The position numbers were made by a program, and so were the translations under genes. Positions 45,198-54,317 of a DNA stretch of 64,000 bases are shown here, in pieces. The first letter of the stretch is position 1. Every line of letters starts with the position of its first letter. The notes under the pieces are model-generated. The model was given only the letters and a program-made list of their open reading frames with translations. It did not search any database and had not been told where the DNA came from. The stretch is from Gemmatimonadaceae bacterium (GTDB taxonomy: Bacteria > Gemmatimonadota > Gemmatimonadetes > Gemmatimonadales > Gemmatimonadaceae), in the NCBI GenBank assembly GCA_030647905.1, contig JAUSJA010000026.1, positions 372,001 to 436,000 on the forward strand. Direction: 5' to 3'.

Positions 45198-46736
45198 TTA
45201 GGTACTAATACCGGCAAACCAGTTCGCGTTCAGCTCTCCTGGCTCGAGGACCAGCACTGCCCCATACATCCCCGACGTGACCTGCTCGACGTCGTTGAGA
45301 TGAGTGTGATAGATGAACGTTCCGGCGCGCGGCAATGTGAGCTTCGCCACGAACGAATCCTTCGGCGCCACCACCGGCGCCACATTCCCTGTGACACCGC
45401 TCCATCCAGCCACTCCATCGGAATAGCTCTCGAGCTCGATACCGTGCCAGTGGACCGACGTGCCGTTGTGCGCCCTGTTGAAGATCGTGATCTGCGTGGG
45501 CTCGTTGCGATGAAGAACGATCACCGCGCCGGGTGGCTCGACCGAATCGGCGGCGGGTGGCACCAAGCCGCGTTGCAGCACGTACGACATGGCCAGGGGC
45601 GTACGGCCGACACGCGGCCGCTCGTTCGCGAAGAGGCGGAGCTTTCGGATCTTGCCCTCTGCCGGTCGCGAAGCTATTCGTCCTGCCGGCTGGTTCACGG
45701 TAATGCCGAGCACGAGCCCGGCCATGTGCTTCATCGGATCGGCTTCGTGGACATGCTCGCCTCCGGTCCCATCCAGCCGCGCGCCGTCGACTACGTGAAA
45801 AGTCAGATGGCAGTGAAAGAGCCAGTTGCCGGGACGATCGGGACTAAACACCATCGCCATAGTCGAGCTGGGAGACATGTCTTCGGTCACCGCGAGACGG
45901 CGCTGCTCGGGACGATACAGCGTGTCGCGGAGATACGTGCCTCGTGAATCAACACGGAAATAGAATCCGTGCAGATGCATCGGATGAACCCTGCCGCTTC
46001 CGTTGAGAACGCGCCAGCGGAGACTGTCGCCAACGTTCGCCGAGATGCGCTCGGTGTATGGCCATGACTTTCCGTTGATTGCGAGGGCGTTTCGGTAATG
46101 GGTCGAGTCAACTTCGTCGCCCCAGATATTGATGACGAAAATTCGGTCGTCGGTGCGTCCGCCAGCCGGATCCACGACGAGCGCGGCGCTGAGCTGCTCC
46201 CGCTCGTGCTCATCGTGATTGATATTTCCGGGAACGGCGCTATAGAGATACGTGCCGGGCTCTCCAGCCGCGAACCGGAATGTTTGGCTTGCCCCAGGTG
46301 CCACGGGCGTGCTGTCCGGGGGATCGGGCCGAGTCACCATCCCGTGAATCCAGATTGTCGAATCCACGAGTGCATTCCGGACGGTCGCGACGATTGTGGT
46401 ACCCACCGGAATCCGAATGAGCGGTCCCGGCACTTCAGGTGCCTTCCCTTCCTCGGCGAACGCGGCGACATCCGCCCACGGCCCGTCGTCCGCTTCGGGA
46501 TACCAGCGCGCCATCCGGACGGCGAGGTTCACGGTAAGCGTGCCGTTCCTGAGAGTACCGGCGGGCACACAGTTGTCGTTGGCGCGAACCACAGGCAAGT
46601 CGGCGGATCGCGTTGCGTTTCCGATCGGGGTGACAGACCCCCAACCGGCCGAGGTACTGGCGAGACCCGCTGCAAGGACGGCGACTCGATGAGGCAACCG
46701 CAGCAGCATGAGGCAAGCCCGATGTTGTGAAGGCAT
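45198..46736 (-). CDS. Multicopper oxidase with permuted copper-motif order
   Basis: 512 residues from ATG 46736 (ATG 46709 is an alternative, directly before the signal peptide MLLRLPHRVAVLAAGLAS). Copper motifs in order: degenerate IWIHGMV near residue 128, HPMHLHGFYF at 251, FHCHLTFHV at 307, then HWHGIELESYSDGVAGW at 429 and YHTHLNDVEQVTSGMYG at 476. In standard three-domain oxidases, the HWHG and HxH pair comes first and the HPxHLHG and HCH pair last, so the order here is reversed. All ligand types are present (type 1 Cys in HCH). Likely periplasmic. Divergent from prfC. Confidence 0.85.
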   Translation of the reverse strand: MPSQHRACLMLLRLPHRVAVLAAGLASTSAGWGSVTPIGNATRSADLPVVRANDNCVPAGTLRNGTLTVNLAVRMARWYPEADDGPWADVAAFAEEGKAPEVPGPLIRIPVGTTIVATVRNALVDSTIWIHGMVTRPDPPDSTPVAPGASQTFRFAAGEPGTYLYSAVPGNINHDEHEREQLSAALVVDPAGGRTDDRIFVINIWGDEVDSTHYRNALAINGKSWPYTERISANVGDSLRWRVLNGSGRVHPMHLHGFYFRVDSRGTYLRDTLYRPEQRRLAVTEDMSPSSTMAMVFSPDRPGNWLFHCHLTFHVVDGARLDGTGGEHVHEADPMKHMAGLVLGITVNQPAGRIASRPAEGKIRKLRLFANERPRVGRTPLAMSYVLQRGLVPPAADSVEPPGAVIVLHRNEPTQITIFNRAHNGTSVHWHGIELESYSDGVAGWSGVTGNVAPVVAPKDSFVAKLTLPRAGTFIYHTHLNDVEQVTSGMYGAVLVLEPGELNANWFAGIST

Positions 46737-46847
46737 CAATCTGTAGCCACATGGCACCTTTCGGCCACAGGGATCTTCCCGGCATTCCCACCATGTCCGC
46801 CAATGCGTTAGGATGGTGTACGCATCACCATTCAGACGCTTGAGACA

Positions 46848-48440
46848 GTGACCGATCTCGAAACAGCAATAAGCCACCGCCGGACCTTCGCCATCATCAG
46901 CCATCCGGACGCCGGCAAGACGACTCTCACCGAGAAGCTCCTTCTATACGGAGGCGCGATTCACCTCGCCGGCTCGGTGAAGGCCCGCCGTGCGGCGCGC
47001 CACGCCACGTCCGACTGGATGAAGCTGGAGCAGGAGCGCGGCATCTCGGTAACGTCGAGCGTGATGCAGTTCGAGTACGACGGATATCACGTGAATCTTC
47101 TCGACACGCCGGGCCACGAGGATTTCTCGGAGGACACCTATCGCACGCTCGTTGCCGCCGACAGCGCGGTGATGCTGCTCGACAACCGCCGCGGAGTCGA
47201 GGAGCGGACGCGGCAACTGTTCGAGGTCTGCAAGAAACGCCGGATTCCGATCTTCACGTTCGTCAACAAGTGCGACCGTGCGGGCGAGGATCCGCTCAAG
47301 CTGGTGAGCGACGTCGAGGCGGATCTCGGCATCAAGTGCCATCCGGTCACATGGCCGATCTTCCGCGACGGCATCTTCGTCGGTGTCTATGATCGCCGGC
47401 GCCAGCTGATCCACGTCTTCGAGCGCGACGAGGAACACGGCGCGACGCGGGCCGAAGTCAAGGTCGGCTCTCTCGACAGCGTCGAGCTCCACGACTTGCT
47501 TGGCGCTGAATCACATGCGCAGCTCGTGCACGACATCGCGCTGCTGGACGAAGCGGGACACCCATTCGATCACGCCGAGCTGCTGGCGGGAGAGCTGTCA
47601 CCGATGTTCTTCGGAAGCGCGCTTACCAATTTCGGTCTCGAGCCCTTCCTCAGGGAATTTCTCGAGCTTGCGCCGCAGCCGCTGCCACGTGAATCCACGA
47701 TGGGGCTGGTTCAGCCGACCGATCCTGCATTCACGGGTTTCGTTTTCAAGATCCAGGCGAACATGGACCCCAAGCACCGCGACCGCGTGGCATTCGTACG
47801 GGTGTGCTCGGGCAGATTCTTCGCTGGAATGCAGGTAAAGCAGGTCCGGACCGGCAAGGCGCTGCGGCTCTCGGCACCGCAGCAGTTCATGGCGCGCGAG
47901 CGGACCGCGATCGAGGAGGCGTGGCCAGGCGATGTCATCGGCGTAATGGATCGCGGCAGCCTGCGCATCGGCGATACACTCTCGGCCGATGGAGACCTCG
48001 AGTTCCAGGGTATTCCGCGGTTTCCTCCTGAGCACTTCGCGCGGGTGATCATCCGCGATCCGATGCGGCGAAAGCAGCTCGACACGGGACTTCGGCAGCT
48101 CACGGAAGAGGGAGCGGCGCAGGTATTCTTCACGTCGGGGACCGACACGACGAGCCCGACGCCTATCGTCGGCGCGATCGGGCTTCTCCAGTTCGACGTG
48201 ATGGTGTTCCGGCTGGAGAACGAGTACGGAGTCCCTTGCAGACTCGAGCCGTTCGCCGGACGTTATCCCCGCTGGGTGATCGGTCCGGAAGAGGATATCG
48301 AGAGAGTTGCACGGGGACAGGGAACCACGCTTTTGTACGACGCGAAAGGACACCCGCTGCTTCTCTTCCAGGATGCGTGGGCGCTGAGATGGGCGCAGGA
48401 CAGGGAGACGACCATCAGGTTCCTGGAGAATGCCCCCTAG
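46848..48440 (+). CDS. prfC: Peptide chain release factor 3
   Basis: 530 residues, as for E. coli RF3. GTPase motifs SHPDAGKTTLTEKLL (G1), ERGISVTSS (G2), DTPGHEDFSEDTYR (G3) and NKCDR (G4), followed by domains II and III (GVMDRGSLRIGDTL, PPEHFARV, GAIGLLQFDVMVFRL, the RF3-specific C-terminal part). It recycles RF1/RF2 from the ribosome after termination. The start is GTG 46848. 111 bp separate it from the divergent oxidase gene. Confidence 0.96.
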   Translation: MTDLETAISHRRTFAIISHPDAGKTTLTEKLLLYGGAIHLAGSVKARRAARHATSDWMKLEQERGISVTSSVMQFEYDGYHVNLLDTPGHEDFSEDTYRTLVAADSAVMLLDNRRGVEERTRQLFEVCKKRRIPIFTFVNKCDRAGEDPLKLVSDVEADLGIKCHPVTWPIFRDGIFVGVYDRRRQLIHVFERDEEHGATRAEVKVGSLDSVELHDLLGAESHAQLVHDIALLDEAGHPFDHAELLAGELSPMFFGSALTNFGLEPFLREFLELAPQPLPRESTMGLVQPTDPAFTGFVFKIQANMDPKHRDRVAFVRVCSGRFFAGMQVKQVRTGKALRLSAPQQFMARERTAIEEAWPGDVIGVMDRGSLRIGDTLSADGDLEFQGIPRFPPEHFARVIIRDPMRRKQLDTGLRQLTEEGAAQVFFTSGTDTTSPTPIVGAIGLLQFDVMVFRLENEYGVPCRLEPFAGRYPRWVIGPEEDIERVARGQGTTLLYDAKGHPLLLFQDAWALRWAQDRETTIRFLENAP

Positions 48441-48507
48441 CGGCGGGTCCGGTCGCAACAATTGAGCTGAAGAGTTCGTAGTGAGCAGCATTCACAACGG
48501 AGATTCA

Positions 48508-48708
48508 ATGGCTGATACAGACGGTCGTCTTCGCCGCTCGCGCTCTGACAAGGTGATCGCCGGAGTTATCGGCGGGCTCGCCCGATATTTCGGATTCAAT
48601 CCGACGCTGGCGCGCGTCCTTTACGTGATTCTCTCGGTGGTATCAGCGGCGTTCCCGGGAATTCTCGTCTACATCATCCTCTGGGTTATCATGCCCGAAG
48701 GCGAGTGA
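48508..48708 (+). CDS. PspC-domain membrane protein
   Basis: 66 residues. RRSRSDKVIAGVIGGLARYFG and YVILSVVSAAFPGILVYIILWVIMP make a complete stand-alone PspC domain: a basic N-terminus and one hydrophobic region. PspC proteins sense inner-membrane stress in enterobacteria; here no other psp gene is nearby. The ATG 48508 with GGAG 7 bases upstream is preferred over an in-frame GTG at 48481. Confidence 0.88.
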   Translation: MADTDGRLRRSRSDKVIAGVIGGLARYFGFNPTLARVLYVILSVVSAAFPGILVYIILWVIMPEGE

Positions 48709-48773
48709 CGCTGCTGGAGTCATGATGCGAGGTACACTGTAACCAGGCAGGCAGGGGAGGCGTAGGGAATCTC

Positions 48774-49463
48774 ATGCAAGTCCCAACTGTACAGTCGCCT
48801 GTCGCGCCCGAGGCACCGCAGGCGCCGGTATCTGTGACATTCACCGGCGTTGACGGAGCCAAGCAGGTTCTGGCCGTTCCGCTGACAAGGCGAGCCATCG
48901 TCGATCTGCGAGCAAAGCGTTCGGAGCTGTCCAGCCAGCTAAATTCCGCGGAGGGCAGGCGCCACAGGCTTTCCGAGGAAATCAGGTCGGCACCTGCAGG
49001 TGCCAGCCGCACAGGACTCGAGGGACGGCTGGCGGTGCTCGACAAAAGAATCGTACAGCTTGAGTCGGATATTGCGGCAACCGGACAGCAGCTCTCTGCG
49101 GCTCCACGGGGTCTCATTGCAAGTACGGAGGCACCCAACATGAACGGCGACATTTCGGATAACGTAGCGGCAATCGCAGCGGCGTTCACCGTATTCGTAT
49201 TGTTTCCGATCGCCATTGCCATCGCGCGTTTCATCTGGAAGCGGGCGGGAAAGGCACGGCCTCTGGCTCAGCTTCCGGAGGAAACCGGTCAGCGCCTCGA
49301 GCGGCTCGAGCAGGGGGTGGATGCGATTGCCATCGAGATCGAAAGGGTAGCCGAAGGCCAGCGCTTCGTTACGCGGCTTCTCTCAGAGGGGCAGTCGCCG
49401 GTGATAGCTCTTCAGCCGGCCCAGGGCGCGGACGAAGTCAGGGTGCAGTCAACGGGACAATAG
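48774..49463 (+). CDS. Coiled-coil membrane protein, hypothetical
   Basis: 229 residues. Pro-rich start, a coiled coil (RRAIVDLRAKRSELSSQLNS to ESDIAATGQQL), one membrane helix (AAIAAAFTVFVLFPIAIAIARFIW, about residues 133-156) and a second helical segment (RLERLEQGVDAIAIEIERVAEGQRFV). No enzyme motif. GGAGG precedes the start at 10-15 bases. Function unknown. Confidence 0.65.
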   Translation: MQVPTVQSPVAPEAPQAPVSVTFTGVDGAKQVLAVPLTRRAIVDLRAKRSELSSQLNSAEGRRHRLSEEIRSAPAGASRTGLEGRLAVLDKRIVQLESDIAATGQQLSAAPRGLIASTEAPNMNGDISDNVAAIAAAFTVFVLFPIAIAIARFIWKRAGKARPLAQLPEETGQRLERLEQGVDAIAIEIERVAEGQRFVTRLLSEGQSPVIALQPAQGADEVRVQSTGQ

Positions 49464-49490
49464 CCAGCGGAGCACGGGCGCCCGCACCTC

Positions 49491-50084
49491 TCACAGCGCC
49501 GTGATGAATCGTTCGATGGACCTGTCGAACGTCTCCTCGAATGTGCGGTCGTTCTCGAATCGTCCCGCGCGCCACAAGAGTATCTGGCCATGAGCCAGCG
49601 CCCACAGATCGTGGGCCGCATACAGCGAATCGTCGGATGTCCCGTCCGCACTGTCCGACACACACTCGGCCACAGCGTTCCAGAGCTGGTTGAATACGGC
49701 CAGGCGATGTGCGGCGAAGTCGCGTGGAAAGCATCGCGCTGAGGGCCTCGGCTCGACGAACATCAGTCCAAAGAGACTTGGATGATCGGCCGCGAACCGG
49801 CGATACTGGCCGAGTATGCCGTGAATTACCCTGTGTGGGTCGCGGGAGTCGCTCGAGCGCAGGCGCCGGTCAAATTCGCTGAAGGCGCGGTCGGCGACCG
49901 CGTAGAGCAGCTCCTGCTTGTCGGCGAAATGGTGATATAGCGCGGGAGCGCTGACGCCGAGTGCGGCCCCGACCTTTCGCATGGAGAGGGCTCCGGTGCT
50001 GCCAAACTGTTCATAGGCAGCGTCGATTGCTTTCGTGCGGAGGTCCTTGATACCGTATTCCAATCGTTGGCTCCTGGGACGCAT
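49491..50084 (-). CDS. TetR-family regulator (WHG-domain type)
   Basis: 197 residues. The N-terminal TetR helix-turn-helix reads AIDAAYEQFGSTGALSMRKVGAALGVSAPALYHHFADKQELLYAV. The C-terminal ligand domain includes HPSLFGLMFVEPRP and ALAHGQILLWRAGRF, the TetR_C_33/WHG pattern. Two 15-bp palindromes sit immediately upstream of its ATG (50084), so it very likely represses itself. No divergent gene starts on the other side within reach: the reductase at 50182-51105 also reads leftwards, towards it. Confidence 0.9.
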   Translation of the reverse strand: MRPRSQRLEYGIKDLRTKAIDAAYEQFGSTGALSMRKVGAALGVSAPALYHHFADKQELLYAVADRAFSEFDRRLRSSDSRDPHRVIHGILGQYRRFAADHPSLFGLMFVEPRPSARCFPRDFAAHRLAVFNQLWNAVAECVSDSADGTSDDSLYAAHDLWALAHGQILLWRAGRFENDRTFEETFDRSIERFITAL

Positions 50085-50122
50085 CTTAACAGCGTTAAGT
50101 ATTTTATCTTAACGATGTTAAG
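50085..50122 (-). promoter_or_regulatory. Tandem TetR operators and promoter
   Basis: Palindromes CTTAACAGCGTTAAG (50085-50099) and CTTAACGATGTTAAG (50108-50122), centres 23 bp apart, share arms CTTAAC/GTTAAG. Between them, on the minus strand, TAAAAT could be a -10 box. The first operator touches the start codon, so the leader is at most a few bases. Confidence 0.8.
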
Positions 50123-50181
50123 AAAGGGGACTCAGGTCAATAGTAAAGCATGAAGACCAGGCCTGGTCCAACTCGCCCGAT

Positions 50182-51105
50182 TCACGACTGTGGCGGCGCG
50201 ATCCTGTTGATCTCCTCGAGATCCGCGTCGTCCATGGCCCAGTTGCATGCGTTGGCATTGGCGCGCACTTGCTCGGGTGACGTCGCGCCGGCGATCACTG
50301 CCGCAACCATCTCTCTCGAGAGAATCCACGAGAACGCCAGCTCGAGCAGCGTGTGGTGATGCGATTCCGCGAATGCGATCAGGCGCTCGACGATTGCCAG
50401 GTTTTGTTCCGTCAGCAGCTCGCCATGCCATCCCGATCCGATTCTGCTCCCCTCGGGAGCAGGCTGTCCCTGACGGTACTTGCCTGTAAGCAGGCCGTTT
50501 GCGAGAGGGAAGAAGGGAAGGAACGCCACTCCGGTGGCGGCGCACTCCTGTAGAACATCCCGCTCGGGCTCTCGATGAAAGAGGTTGTACTCGTTCTGGA
50601 TGCTCACGAACTTCGCGGCATTCGGAGCCGTCGCGTTGTCCGCATCGCGCAGCTGCTCGACCGAAAAATTCGAGCAGCCGATCTCGCGCACTTTTCCCGC
50701 CTTGACCAGCTCATCGAGTACGCCGAGCGTATCGGCGATCGGAACCGAGGTGTCGGGAGTGTGAAGCTGGTAGAGATCTATGTAATCGGTCCCGAGTCTT
50801 CGCAGGCTGTCTTCCACGGCCTGTCGCACGTATTCGGGACGCGCGCCTTTGCGGTTCTCATCCACGGCCATTCCGAATTTTGTCGCGACGATGACGTGCT
50901 CCCGTTGCTTGCCGAGGGCCCGTCCGAGGAACTCTTCACTTCGGGTGCTGCCGTAGATGTCCGCCGTGTCGAAGAAATTGATTCCCGCGTCGAGCGCGGC
51001 ACTCACTACCTTTGCGGTGGCGTCAGCATCGAGACGGCGGCCGAAGTTGTTGCAGCCGAGCCCGACGACGGATACGTCCAGTGCGCTGATTCGTCTTGTA
51101 TTCAT
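50182..51105 (-). CDS. Aldo/keto reductase
   Basis: 307 residues. The catalytic tetrad is visible: NFFDTADIYGSTRSEE (Asp, Tyr), HVIVATKFG (Lys) and DLYQLHTPD (His). C-terminal NADPH-binding residues lie in AVIAGATSPEQVRANA. It reduces aldehydes or ketones with NADPH, cytoplasmic; the substrate is not predictable. It lies upstream of and reads towards the TetR gene but is separated by the operators, so it probably has its own promoter near 51110. Confidence 0.92.
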   Translation of the reverse strand: MNTRRISALDVSVVGLGCNNFGRRLDADATAKVVSAALDAGINFFDTADIYGSTRSEEFLGRALGKQREHVIVATKFGMAVDENRKGARPEYVRQAVEDSLRRLGTDYIDLYQLHTPDTSVPIADTLGVLDELVKAGKVREIGCSNFSVEQLRDADNATAPNAAKFVSIQNEYNLFHREPERDVLQECAATGVAFLPFFPLANGLLTGKYRQGQPAPEGSRIGSGWHGELLTEQNLAIVERLIAFAESHHHTLLELAFSWILSREMVAAVIAGATSPEQVRANANACNWAMDDADLEEINRIAPPQS

Positions 51106-51163
51106 TGAAGAATCCCATAGCTAGTATCGGGCCGCGACCGGGGCCACCCGGGGAAACAGAAGA

Positions 51164-52555
51164 GTGAAAGAACGTCTGACTTTCATGTCGAAATCCCGTC
51201 GGATTTGCACAGCAGTGCTGGCGGCCGCAGTCGCGATCGGATGTGCGGCCTCGGCACGTCCGGCGACAGCGGTCAGCGACGAGGCGATCGCGCCGGGCAT
51301 CGCTCTGGCTTCGTTCGACAGTCTCTGGAGCAAGGTGCGAGGAACGTACGTGGACACGGCGTTCGTTTCCACGACGTGGATGGCTGTGAGGGATTCGCTC
51401 CGCCCGCGGGCGGCGACAATCACGAGCCGAAACAGCCTCGCCCGTTTGTTCGCGGAGATGCTCCGGCATATTCCCGACTCACATTTCTACATTATCCCCG
51501 CGAGCGCGGCGACTGACGAGTCATCGGCGGGAGCGTCCGACGGCAAGGGGACGACGGGGCTTTCCGTGCGTCTCGCCAGCAATGGTGCGGTCGCGTGGAG
51601 AGTGGAGCCCGGGAGTGCGGCGGCCCGTGCGGGCATAGTGCCAGGGGAGATCGTGACGAGGGTCGGCGCAAAGGATGCGCGCTTGTCTGTCGCGCGCGTC
51701 AGGGCGCTGCCGGTCGCGGCGCAGCAGCGTGCGCTGTCGGAGCTGTTGCACGCGCTCAATGGCGCACTGTCGCGGGGTGTCGGCGATTCCGTGAGGGTCG
51801 AGGTCGCGAGTGGCGATCGCGGGTTGGTTGGTGTTCGCACTCTAGTGGCGGCTCCCGCGAAGGGCACCGTGTCGCAGTTCGGTAATCTTCCGCCGATCGC
51901 CGGCCTTGTGCGTACGGCGCGGATTCCGGTAGGCGGTTCCAGGTGCGTTGGGACAATCGCGTTCAACATCTGGCTGCCGGTGCTGGGGCCGGACCTGCAG
52001 CGCGCGGTGGACAGTGTAAGGTCGTGCGACGGCGTGATCGTGGACCTGCGCGGCAATCCCGGAGGTGTCGGCGCGATGGTGATGGGCTTCGGAGGATACT
52101 TCGTGGACTCGACACGTTCACTCGGCACGATGCGGACACGTCTGGTTTCGCTCGAATTCGTCATCAATCCGCGCAGATCGCGTGATGATGGCTCGCGTGT
52201 GGCGCCATTCATCGGCCCGCTGGCGATTCTCGTGGACCCGATGACCGCGAGCACATCCGAGATTTTCGCGACCGGAATGCAGCGGATTGCGCGAGCCCGC
52301 GTGTTCGGGGAACGAAGCGCCGGAGCGGCGCTTCCGGCCCTGATGGAACGGTTGCCGTCGGGCGACGTATTCGTTCATGCGGTGGCGGACTTCACCGATC
52401 CGTCGGGGCGGCGAATAGAGGGAGCCGGAGTGGTCCCCGACGAGCTGGTCCCGCTCACGCGGAAGGATCTCGCGGCGGGTAAGGACGCTCCGCTCGAGGC
52501 AGCGATCCGCTGGATCATTGCCGGCGGACGTAATGTTCCGGTGCCTGGGCGCTGA
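51164..52555 (+). CDS. S41-family (C-terminal processing-like) peptidase, lipoprotein
   Basis: 463 residues from GTG 51164 (ATG 51185 also possible). The N-terminal signal ends VAIGCAA, a lipobox. The PDZ-like segment is VEPGSAAARAGIVPGEIVTRVG; the S41 core reads CDGVIVDLRGNPGG, then LAILVDPMTASTSEIFATGM with the expected nucleophile Ser, and RARVFGERSAGA. Where many S41 enzymes show GExTxGK with the general-base Lys, this has GERSAGAA and no Lys, so catalysis may be altered or of the tricorn type. Likely periplasmic. Confidence 0.82.
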   Translation: MKERLTFMSKSRRICTAVLAAAVAIGCAASARPATAVSDEAIAPGIALASFDSLWSKVRGTYVDTAFVSTTWMAVRDSLRPRAATITSRNSLARLFAEMLRHIPDSHFYIIPASAATDESSAGASDGKGTTGLSVRLASNGAVAWRVEPGSAAARAGIVPGEIVTRVGAKDARLSVARVRALPVAAQQRALSELLHALNGALSRGVGDSVRVEVASGDRGLVGVRTLVAAPAKGTVSQFGNLPPIAGLVRTARIPVGGSRCVGTIAFNIWLPVLGPDLQRAVDSVRSCDGVIVDLRGNPGGVGAMVMGFGGYFVDSTRSLGTMRTRLVSLEFVINPRRSRDDGSRVAPFIGPLAILVDPMTASTSEIFATGMQRIARARVFGERSAGAALPALMERLPSGDVFVHAVADFTDPSGRRIEGAGVVPDELVPLTRKDLAAGKDAPLEAAIRWIIAGGRNVPVPGR

Positions 52556-52623
52556 AAAAAAGATGGGCAGCACCAATCAGACGCTTAACTTTTACAAACC
52601 AACCCCGTATTCAGAGAGACACC

Positions 52624-53376
52624 ATGATTCGAAATCCATTGCTCGCGTTTTTGCCGTTTGTTGCCATAGCCCAGGTTGCGGGGGCACAGCAGGCCGTGCT
52701 GCCACCGGCTGCTGGACTGCTCGCCAAGTATGGCACGGCGGTTGGAGCGCCGACATTCATCGGCGCCAGGTCCATCGTCACGAAGGGCGGTCTTTCCATG
52801 CCTGCGGCGGGGATAAACGCCACCTTCGAGATGACGCAGCTCGCTCCGAACCAGATGCAGATGGTCACCACGATCCCCGGCATGGGAATCGTCGAGGTCG
52901 GCTTCGACGGAATGACCGCCTGGGCGAGCGACCCCATGCAGGGTCCGCGGGTTCTTGCCGGCAAGGAGCTCGACCAGATGAAGGACGAGGCTGATCGCCG
53001 CGGCCTCGTGCGGTCGGCGGAAATGTTCGCCAAAATCGAGACCGTCGCCGATACGACCATGAACTCTGAGCACTGCTATCTCGTGAAGCTCACGTGGAAG
53101 TCTGGCCGCGAGACGTTCGACTGCTACAGCGCCGCGACGGGGCTGATGGTTGGATCGCGCAGTGTCCAGAAGACGGCGATGGGCGACATTCCGGTCATAT
53201 CGTTGTTCAGCGACTACAAGAGGTTCGGTGACATTACCGTCGCGACGAAGACGGTACAGGAACTGATGGGTCAGCAGCAGATCCTGACGATCTCCTCGGT
53301 CGACGTGGGGACGGGCGTGGGGCTGACGATCACGCCTCCGGCGGCGGTGCAGGCGTTGGCGAAGCCCGCGAAATAG
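52624..53376 (+). CDS. Secreted LolA-like/DUF620-type protein
   Basis: 250 residues. The signal peptide MIRNPLLAFLPFVAIAQVAGA is followed by strands of an open beta-barrel (ATFEMTQLAPNQMQMVTTIPGMGIVEVGFDG, MTAWASDPMQGPRVLAGKEL, CYLVKLTWKSGRETFDCYSAATGLMVGSRS). These are typical of the LolA/LolB-like outer-membrane lipoprotein-sorting fold found in many envelope proteins of this phylum. Two cysteines (HCYL, DCYS) may pair. Function unknown. Confidence 0.7.
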   Translation: MIRNPLLAFLPFVAIAQVAGAQQAVLPPAAGLLAKYGTAVGAPTFIGARSIVTKGGLSMPAAGINATFEMTQLAPNQMQMVTTIPGMGIVEVGFDGMTAWASDPMQGPRVLAGKELDQMKDEADRRGLVRSAEMFAKIETVADTTMNSEHCYLVKLTWKSGRETFDCYSAATGLMVGSRSVQKTAMGDIPVISLFSDYKRFGDITVATKTVQELMGQQQILTISSVDVGTGVGLTITPPAAVQALAKPAK

Positions 53377-53425
53377 ACTTTTCTTCTCGAAGGGTGCGAG
53401 ACGCTTGAACACGAAGGAGAGAAAC

Positions 53426-53837
53426 ATGCCAGCGGACGTCGGAATCAGACCACCCGGATACAGGCTTCCGGAGTCAGCTCACATCCGGCGTGTTCGCCTG
53501 CAGGTAAGCGATCTGAACAGATCCATCGCGTATTACGAGAACGTGCTGGGGCTGCAGGTGCTGAAGCGATCGTCAGAAGGCGCTTCACTCGGACCGCGGG
53601 GTGAGGACAAGGTCATCCTCGAGCTCGTCGAGCTGCGCGGGGCGCGGGCGGTTCCGCGCCGCGACCAGTGACGATGCGCGCCTTCTCGACTGGGAGCTCA
53701 TCGTGCCGGATACGGAAAGCGCAGAGTCCGCCGCGCGGAGCATTGAAGGTGCGGGCTTCCCGGTGGAGCGACGCGGTGGTGAGAGAGAGGCGAGCGATCC
53801 CTGGGGGATCAGGGTGCGGGTCCGATCCACGGCGTAG
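53426..53837 (+). pseudogene. catE: Catechol-2,3-dioxygenase-like VOC protein with internal deletion
   Basis: From ATG 53426 (AAGGAG upstream), the first glyoxalase module is read: HIRRVRLQVSDLNRSIAYYENVLGLQVL up to GARAVPRR. In the next frame the sequence jumps to ATSDDARLLDWELIVPDTES and DPWGIRVRVRS, the extreme C-terminus of the two-module enzyme. The middle (metal-binding second module, roughly 180-200 residues) is missing and the frame is shifted. Non-functional as a dioxygenase. The surrounding genes are intact, so this is an isolated deletion in the core. Confidence 0.8.
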
Positions 53838-53846
53838 AGTGAAGCG

Positions 53847-54317
53847 CTAGTCGTTTTCTCCGCGGGCAGCTTCGAGAAGATCGACGAGCGCTTTCAGGTT
53901 CTTCTTCTTCATGTGACCGAGCTGCGCGACATGCATCTCCGTCATCGGGGCATCGAGCTCGTGAACCAGCTCGATGCCCTTTTTCGTGATGCGGGCATTG
54001 ACCACTCGCCTGTCGGTGGACCAGCGGCCCCTCGTCACCAGCCCCCGTTTCTCCATCCGGTCGAGGAGACGCGTCACGTCCGGATCCCGCGTTACGAGGC
54101 GGTCGCCGACTTCGCTGCAGGGAAGGCCGCTCTCGTCCGCACCCCGGAGAATTCGCAGGATGTTGTACTGCGGCGGTGAGAGATCGTATGGCCGGAGCAC
54201 CGATGACGTCCCTTGCCTGAGCGCTGCCGCCGTGCGCATAACGTTGAGCACGACTTCCTGCTCCAGCGTAGCGAACGGTTTTCGCTGTTTCAGCTCCTTC
54301 TGCAGATGTCCCGTCAT
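53847..54317 (-). CDS. MarR-family regulator
   Basis: 156 residues. A winged helix-turn-helix core (LSPPQYNILRILRGA, PCSEVGDRLVTRDPDVTRLLDRMEKRGLVTR, STDRRVVNARITKKG) flanked by dimerisation helices: a standard MarR repressor. Its ATG overlaps the stop of the beta-lactamase-like gene by 4 bp, so both are translated from one message and it may respond to a ligand related to that enzyme. Confidence 0.92.
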   Translation of the reverse strand: MTGHLQKELKQRKPFATLEQEVVLNVMRTAAALRQGTSSVLRPYDLSPPQYNILRILRGADESGLPCSEVGDRLVTRDPDVTRLLDRMEKRGLVTRGRWSTDRRVVNARITKKGIELVHELDAPMTEMHVAQLGHMKKKNLKALVDLLEAARGEND

